Shown piece after piece: positions 57,747 to 64,000 of a DNA stretch of 64,000 nucleotides. Position 1 is the first letter of the stretch, and each line of letters begins with the position of its first letter. The notes beneath the pieces were generated by a model that saw only the letters and a program-made list of their open reading frames with translations, was not told the DNA's origin and did no database searches. Source of the DNA: Platanthera guangdongensis (lineage: Eukaryota > Streptophyta > Magnoliopsida > Asparagales > Orchidaceae); the NCBI GenBank assembly GCA_039583875.1, contig CM077158.1:126809221-126873220 (forward strand), written 5' to 3'. The translations under genes were made by a program, and so were the position numbers.

Positions 57747-58570
57747 TGACAAGAGCGAAAGGATCTGACAAGACAGACTCGCCGCCGCCCCCCCCCCCCC
57801 CTCCCACCTGTGGCCACGGTGGGGATGTTTGAAGATTTCAGGAATGAGGTGCTGGGCCTCGTCAAGTTTTCTCTTAGCACGTGGGCCTAGTGCTCGACTC
57901 CGGCAATCCAGATTATAGCCGCCCCCTCTCTGGGCGAGGACGGCCCTGACAGGCGAGCTGGGAAGGAAGTGGCCGAGGAAGGCCGGGTGTGCGAGCTCCC
58001 CGGGCACGAGCTCTTCCCCGGCTCGGCTGGCAGAGGCCGGCTCGGTGAGCTGAGCCCGCGAGACGTGTCAGCTCCCCCAGTAGGGGGAGGCAGCCCCTTC
58101 AGCGAGTTGGTCTCTTCAGCTCCAGTTCCAGAGGTGTTCAGGGAACCCGAGATGTCCTACTACACAGGGAAGGGAGACCCTGTCCAAAATGTCCAGTGGT
58201 TTGAGGACGTGGTGTCGATCCGGAAAATGTAGGATGGGTTCAAGTGCCGACTCTTCGCCATCACCCTCAAGGAGAAGGCGAGAGTGTGGTTTCACCAGCT
58301 GCCGGTAAGCTCCATCTACTGGTTCGAGGACCTATGCTGGGGGTTCATGCTGAGGTTCACTACCTCGAAGTGGAGGAAGAAGGAGTCATAGTACCTGTTC
58401 CACATCAAGCAGGGAGTGAATGAGACAATGGGAAGCTACATCGATCGGTTCCAGGAGGAGGTCACCCGGGTCCAGGAGATGTCAGGCCATAACCTGATGA
58501 TGGCCTTCACCCTGGGCCTGCAGCAGGGATTCTTCAGGATGGAGCTAAAGAGAGTGCCCCCCTCTCCTAC
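57747..58570 (+). pseudogene. gag: Element H gag, capsid part
   Basis: MSYYTGKGDPVQNVQWFED, ARVWFHQLP, SSIYWFEDL and FHIKQGVNETMGSYIDRF are the retrotransposon gag core of Tat-type elements. Stops at TAG 58230 and TAG 58389. A proline run near 57781-57808 comes from a poly-C stretch and a frameshift is likely there. Confidence 0.85.
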
Positions 58571-59062
58571 AAGGAGCTGATGGAGTGGGCGGCGAGAGAG
58601 GTTGACGGGGAGGCGTCAAATCTGGAGTTTCCCCGAAAGCTGGCCAGGTGGGCCACAGAGGAGGAGAAGGATCCAAGAGGCGGAAGAGGGCAGGATGAGA
58701 GGAGAGCCAAGCCCCCTCATAGGGAGCAGAGGCAGCTCCAAGGGTAGCAGCAGCCATGGTGGGGGCATCAGGAGCCCGACCGCCGGCTAGGTTGGAGGCC
58801 CGAGTGGCAAGGGCAAGGGCCATAGAGAGGGTATCAAGAAAGGGGTCACCACTGGGGGAAAAAGATGTATTCCACCCCCACCCCCCCCCCCCCCTGGGAT
58901 GGAGGCAGGCCCAGAGGCCTCGACTCCACGATCAAGAGGAGGCTACGACAATAGCCATAGGGGAGAGGAGGAGAGTGGAGAGGAGGAGGAGAGAAGTTAG
59001 GGTGGAGTTTCCCTACTGCGACTTCCATCAAGAGGAAGGGCACGCCACAGCCACATGACCGG
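58571..59062 (+). pseudogene. gag: Element H gag, C-terminal part with knuckle-like motif
   Basis: Charged, Arg/Glu-rich linker, then YCDFHQEEGHAT near 59012-59050, the Tat form of the zinc knuckle. The last Cys position reads TGA (near 59057). A poly-C run at 58880-58896 shifts the frame. Confidence 0.75.
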
Positions 59063-59334
59063 AGTTCCTCGAAATGATGGGAAACAGGGAGCAGCAGCAG
59101 CAGCAGGGGCGTCAGGAAGTGAGGATTGAAGAGGTCCTGCCTCGTGCAGAGGAGGACCGTTTTGAAGACCGGGTGGATGTCGGGACCCGAGGAGGGATCA
59201 AAGTGATCCACTGGGGGGTGGGTGGGGGGTGGGTGGGGGTTAAGGCTTCCCTGAAGGTGAGCATCCACACCATGTATCGCCGGAGTGTTGGCTCCACATC
59301 CCAAACCCGCCCCCTGAAGAGAGGATCACCTTCT

Positions 59335-59860
59335 CGATGAGCGATATGGCGGATCATGAGGATCCTTTTTTGCGATGCACTGGCCATCTAGACGGTCATC
59401 GAAAATTTTACCGTCTCCCAGATCCTCGTCGACAACGGAAGCTTCTTCAATGTCTTCTTTAAGAAGGCGTTTGACGCAATGAAGGTATAGGCGAAGAGGG
59501 TGTTGGCCTCGGATGGGCCCTTGTTCGGATTTTCAGGGGAGAGGAAGGAGGTCGAAGTAGGTGTGGGGCTCCATGTCACCCTAGGGTGGTAGTCCAGGAA
59601 CTGCAAGTTCGTCATCATGGATGCCCCCAGCAGCTACAATGTCATCTTTGGGAGTCCCCTCATCAGCGCCTTTCGCTGTGTCTCCTCATCGTTCCATCAA
59701 TGCTTGAAGTTCAATGCCGAGGGGATTCAGGTTCGGGTCAGGGGGTACCCCAAAGTGCCGCGAGAATGCTACGTCACTATTGTGAACTCCATCTCTTGGC
59801 AGGAGGGAGCCGAGGAGATGGAGCAAAGGATGGAGGAGGCAGAGTAGGGAGCTGGTAGTG
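59335..59860 (+). pseudogene. pol: Element H aspartic protease
   Basis: ILVDNGSFFNVFF near 59421-59460 is the active site with Asp kept and the third residue changed to Asn. SSYNVIFGSPLI and KFNAEGIQ near 59630-59730 are the downstream words of Tat-type proteases. Stops near 59390, 59488 and 59590. Confidence 0.8.
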
Positions 59861-60129
59861 AGGAGATGGAGGTGGAAAGCTGCATCGAGTTTGAGGTGGC
59901 AGGAGGATATCGGGAGGAGCTAGCCGAAGCGATGGCCATGGAGGAAGAGGTAGAGGCAGATGTGCTTGTCCCAGAGGAGATGGATGTTGGAGAATGGTGG
60001 GAGCAGTCCAGGCTGGAGGTTACGGAAGAGGTGGTGGAGCTGGAGGTCCTCACCCATAGATGCAGGGTAGAGATGGTCCGCGTCAGCGGAGGACTGACCC
60101 TAGAGGACCAAGGCAGGATGCTGGCATGC

Positions 60130-61080
60130 ATCTAGAAGAACGTGGACATCTTCGCATGGAGCGCCACAGAGATGCCGGAGGTAGACGCGGTTGTGGCTTG
60201 CCACCGCCTCAACTTGGATCCGGGAGCACGCCCCGTCGAATAAAAGAAGAGGACCACCACGGACAAGCTGGCAGAGCTTATCAGGGAGGAGGTAGCCAAG
60301 CTTCTCAAGGACGGCATCGTGTCCGAGATCCAATACCCCGGCTGGATCTCCAACATAGTCATGGTTAAAAAGGGAGATGGTCGGTGGCGTATGTGTATCG
60401 ACTTCTCTTTGCTTAATAAATCTTGTCCTATGGACTGTTATCCCTTACCTCAGATCGATGCGCTAGTTTACTCAGCCGTTGGTTTTTCTATAATGAGTTT
60501 TCTATATGCATTTTCAGGTTATCATCAAATCAGGATGCACCCCCCGGGACGTCAAGGATGTCTCGTTCATCACGGTGGATGAATGTTACTACTATAAAAT
60601 GATGCTCTTCGGGCTGAAGAATGCAGGGGCGACCTACCAGAAAATGATGGATAGGGTCTTCAAAGAATAGAAGGGGAGGAACCTGGAGGTGTACGTAGAT
60701 GATCTCATGATCAAGACTCAGGATGTGGACTCTCACCTCGAGGACCTAGAGGAGACCTTTGCTACCCTGCTCAAGTACAAGATACGGTTGAACCCCCTGA
60801 AGTGTGTCTTCGGGGCTAGTAGGGGAAAGTTCTTTGGTCATATCCTCACCCCTGCAGGGGTTGAGCCGAATCCTGATAAGGTCAAGGCTATCATGGAGCT
60901 GGGGTTGCCGCGGAATGCTAAGGAGGTGCAACGGCTGATGGGGAAGCTGGCAGGGGTAAGTAGGTTCCTCTCCCAGTCTGGGGAGAAGTGCTCCCGGTTC
61001 TTCAAAACACTGAGGGGGATCACAAATTCAAGTGGATCAAGGAGTTCGAGGAGGCATTCCAGGACCTCAAGATGTAGTTG
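60130..61080 (+). pseudogene. pol: Element H reverse transcriptase
   Basis: Starts with VDIFAWSATEMP and continues with REEVAKLLKDGIV, RMCIDFSLLN, FSGYHQIRMHP, FGLKNAGATYQKMMD and the active site EVYVDDLMIK (Asp pair near 60698). Stops at about 60242 and 60668, and a 1-base shift near 60545. An acidic linker (59866-60125) precedes it. Confidence 0.9.
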
Positions 61081-61084
61081 ACTC

Positions 61085-61460
61085 AGGCCCCATTGCTCTA
61101 AGGGCCAAAGGAGGGGGAGGACCTATTTTTGTATCTTGGGGTCGGGGCAAAGGCCATAAGCTCTGTCGTAGTACGTGAAGAGGTGAAGAAGCAGCTCCCT
61201 ATATATTACGTGAGCTGGGTCCTAAGGAAGGCCGAGCTCCGGTATCCAATTTTTGAGAAGCTGGCCTTCGCCCTGGTCATCAAAGCCCGAAGGCTGCGGC
61301 CATATTTCTAGGCACACTCAATCCAAGTTGTGACTGACCATACCCTCCGCAACATCTTTGAGGGGTGGAGCATTCTGGCAGGCTGGCCAAGTGGTCGGTG
61401 GAGCTGAGTGAATTCGACGTGTACTTCGTCCCCTACCTCTCGATCAAAGCTCAAGCGATG
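61085..61460 (+). pseudogene. pol: Element H RNase H, first domain
   Basis: YLGVGAKAISSVVVRE, YYVSWVLRKAE, RYPIFEKLAFALV and IQVVTDHTLRNI follow RT in the usual order. Stop near 61309 and a shift near 61365. The first catalytic Asp is not evident in the YLGVG word. Confidence 0.82.
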
Positions 61461-61489
61461 ACCAACTTCTTGGCCGATTATGCGATTGA

Positions 61490-61920
61490 GGTGGCGGAGG
61501 AAGGGCTCACTCGTCTGACTCCTTGGAAGGTGAAGGTAGATGGCGCCTCAGGGAGGCATTCCTTAGGAGTATGGGTGATCTTGGAGAGCCCCCAGGGGAC
61601 TAAAATTGAGCAGACAGTGGTGGTGCACTTCCCCATCACCAACATTTAGGCCGAGTGCAAGTCCGTGATAGCATGGCTGCGCCTAGCCATGGAGCTGGGG
61701 GTGTTGGACATGGAGGTCCTTACTGAATCCATGGTGGTAGCATCCCATATCAACGGGGAGTTCGAGGTGAAAGAGCCTACCCTGCGGCTATACTTAGCCA
61801 AAGTAAAGGGGGTCATTGGCACATTCCATACTTTTTCCATCCAGCATGTGCCCCAGGAGGAGAATGAACAGGTCGATCAGCTAGCGAAGCATGGTCCTCG
61901 GGTAGGGGGTATTATCACCG
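61490..61920 (+). pseudogene. pol: Element H second RNase H domain
   Basis: WKVKVDGASGRHSLGVWVIL, AECKSVIAWLRLA and QVDQLAK form an additional RNase H of the type found in the Tat lineage, between the first RNase H and integrase. The first Asp and the Glu are present; the word LTESMVV has Glu where Asp is usual. TAG near 61648 breaks it. Confidence 0.85.
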
Positions 61921-61999
61921 ACCTATTCCACACTTCCATCGAAGGGGGAGAGCTCATGGAGATAGATCAGCGGTCCTCATGGATGGACTCGGTGACAAC

Positions 62000-63185
62000 T
62001 TTCCTTTCAACAGGAGAGTATCCGGAGGGGGTGGACAGGAAGAAGCTCAGGTACAAATTGGCGTACTACCTCCTCCAGGACGGACAGTTGTACAGGAAGA
62101 ATCTCTCGGGGATGTTGGCTCATTGCATGGCTGAGGAGGAAGTACAAAGAATCTTGGAGGAAGTCCACTTCGGGGTGTGTGGCAGTCACTCCGGGAGTCG
62201 GACCCTGGAAGGAAGGATCGTCAGGCAAGGGTATTTCTGGCCCACCCTGTGCTGCGATGAGACAGAGTTCGCAAGAAGATACCATAAGTGTCAGTTATTT
62301 GCCCCCGTCCAGCTACAGCTAACTCAACGACTCAAGAGTATCACAGCCACCTGGCCCTTTGCCATTTGGGGAATGGATTTGGTTGGACCGTTCGCCCATG
62401 CCAGTGGTTAGAGAAGGTTCCTACTGGTGATGATCGATTATTTCTCCATGTTGTTGGAGGTGAAGGTGCTGGCTAAGGTGACTTCCCAGGTCATCAGGAA
62501 CTTCATTTGGGGGGAGATCATCTGCCGCCATGGGCTGCCACATGCCATTGTCATGGATAATGGGCCCTAGTTCGCCAGCGCGGAGTTTACCAGTTTCTGC
62601 AAGCAGCTTGGGATCGACCTCAGGTTCGCCTCGGTCCACCACCCCAGGAGCAACTGGCAGGTGGAGACCACGAACAAAATCATCGTTAACCTCCTAAAGA
62701 AGAAAGTGGAAAATCTGAATGGGAGCTAGGTGGAGCAACTTCCTGCGGTTCTCTGGGCCTTGAGGACCACCCACAACACAGCTACAGGAGAGACCCCCTT
62801 CAAGCTCTCCCATGGGTATGAGACAGTGCTCCCCGTAGAATTTGAAGTTCAAATACCTCGGGTTGTTGCGGCCGGGGAAGGTAGGGAAGAATGGCAGGTT
62901 GAGAACGAGGAAGAGTTGGGGCTCTCCCTTGACATGGTGGAGGAGCTACGTGACCTCTCCGCCGTACAACAAGAAGAGGTGAAGAGAAGAATGGCTAAGT
63001 ACTTTGATAAGCACGTCAGAGTCAAATAATTTGTGGAGGGGGGCTTGGTGCTGAAGAAGGTGGATGCAACAGGGAGGTCGACAACCGTAGGGAAGCTCAA
63101 CCCTGGTTGGGATGGGCCATTCATTATAAAAGAGGCATTAAATTAGAAGGGTATCGACTCCAAAATATGGAGGGTGAGACCCTGA
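62000..63185 (+). pseudogene. pol: Element H integrase
   Basis: Zinc-binding part with CGSHSG and YHKCQLF (one Cys replaced by Tyr), then WGMDLVGPF, HAIVMDNGP and VETTNKIIVNLL for the three catalytic positions, all present. A further block, LWALRTTHNTATGETPF, follows. Stops: TAG 62409, TAG 62568, TAG 62727 and TAA 63027; three of them stand where Trp, Gln or similar codons are expected. Confidence 0.88.
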
Positions 63186-63306
63186 GTCTCACCTGGAGTG
63201 GTGATGACTTGAAGCGCTTTTTTCCTTAAAACATGTAAGTGGTGCTTTATTTTTAATAAAGTTCTTAAACACATCATTGTTATCGCAATAAGTTTGCATG
63301 AAGAAG
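63186..63306 (+). other. Short spacer after H pol
   Basis: AT-rich, no coding seen; leads into the tandem array. Confidence 0.6.
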
Positions 63307-64000
63307 TGAAGTGTACCTAGACCCCGAGCAGATCTCATTGTCAGGCTCTCACCTAGCTGACAGGGATGGATGTCAGTCGATGGTGTCAACCTCTACACCT
63401 CGAGCAGATCCCGCTGTTAGGCTCTCACCTAGCTGGCAGGGCTAGAAGTCACTCGGTGTCATCCTTGGACCCCAAGCAGATCCCGCTGTCAGACTCTCAC
63501 CTAGCTGGCAGGGCTGGAAGTCACTAGATGTCATCCTTAGACCCCGAGCAGATCCCGATATCAGGATCCCACCTAGCTGACAGGTATGGAAGTCAGTCGG
63601 TGTCATCCTTAGACCCCGAGCAGATACCGCAGTCAGGCTCTGACCTAGCTGACAGGGATGGATGTCACTCGATGGTATCAACCCTTGGACCCCGAGCAGA
63701 TCCCGTTGTCATGCTCTCACCTAGCTGGTAGGGCTGGAAGTCACTCAGTGTCATCCTTAGACCCCAATCAGATCCCGCTGTCAGGCTCTCACCTAATTGA
63801 CAGGGTTGGATGTCACTCGATGTTGTCAACCTCCGGACCCCGAGCAGATCCTGCAGTCAGGCTCTCACCTAGCTGGTAGTGCTGGAAGTCACTCGGTTCC
63901 ATCCTTGGACCTCGAGTAGATCCTGCTGTCAGGATCTCACCTAGCTATCAGGGCTGGAAGTCACTCAGTGTCATCCTTAGACCCCGAGCAGATCCCACTG
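63307..64000 (+). repeat. Tandem array of 72- and 76-bp units after H pol
   Basis: The word cgagcagatcc or its variants starts at 63325, 63401, 63473, 63545, 63617, 63693, 63765, 63841, 63913 and 63985: steps 76, 72, 72, 72, 76, 72, 76, 72, 72. The 76-bp type has a gatggtgtcaacct word, the 72-bp type has cggtgtcatcct. The array runs off the window. Confidence 0.93.

Larger units (their letters stand above)
56984..64000 (+). mobile_element. Element H: Tat-like Ty3/gypsy, 3' LTR off the window
   Basis: A 706-bp 5' LTR followed by gag, protease, RT, RNase H, a second RNase H, integrase, and a tandem array after pol. The second RNase H and post-pol tandem repeats are hallmarks of the Tat lineage (Ogre, Retand). 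Stops are frequent. The left flank ends aaccc; the right duplication is not in view. Confidence 0.9.

Overview
The window is plant nuclear DNA made almost entirely of nested LTR retrotransposons. I see no host gene, rRNA or tRNA. The case for a plant is the mix of families: Ty1/copia elements with a very long 3' region (Sirevirus-like), Ty3/gypsy chromoviruses with an integrase C-terminal chromodomain-like tail (Tekay-like), and a Ty3/gypsy element with a second RNase H (Tat-like). Flowering plant is the best guess; species and family cannot be told.

Left nest (1-28609). Element A is an old Sirevirus-like copia, cut off by the left window edge, with its 3' LTR at 26840-28609. Element B, a related copia (1851-21671, 2.06-kb LTRs), sits in A's integrase region and is flanked by the 5-bp target duplication ttttc. 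Element C, a different copia on the minus strand (4816-12294, two 1627-bp LTRs, duplication tcagt), sits in B's gag. C is one reading frame broken by only three stop codons. A and B both carry an extra long 3' ORF after RNase H. In each, that ORF is preceded by its own array of the palindrome GTGTCGACAC and its own TATA box, copying the layout of the LTR promoter.

Middle (28610-32869). This stretch holds LTR pieces and spacer: a Tekay-like LTR fragment, an AT-rich stretch with CA-rich repeats, a cluster of CACGGGCGTG hairpins, a Tat-like LTR, and the 3' part of the LTR of a third Sirevirus-like copy, element D.

Right nest (31646-64000). D's gag is split by F (33955-56406, duplication actct), a Ty3 element with 5.1-kb LTRs that keeps only an integrase C-terminus inside. 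F's 3' LTR is split by G (44981-54809, minus strand, duplication atggg), a full-length but frameshifted Tekay-like chromovirus. Right of F, the rest of D's gag is cut by H, a Tat-like element that runs off the window with gag, protease, RT, two RNase H domains, integrase and a 72/76-bp tandem array.

The most interesting signals are not proteins. They are: (1) a second, internal promoter-like module before the 3' ORF in A and B; (2) a run of small hairpins spaced by a TGAGTGTAG-like word in the transcribed part of three Sirevirus LTRs, with stems that differ but still pair; (3) a long inverted repeat that puts the polypurine tract and the LTR junction at the tip of a stem; (4) CpG-containing palindrome arrays, each with its own word, in the U3 regions of several unrelated families here.
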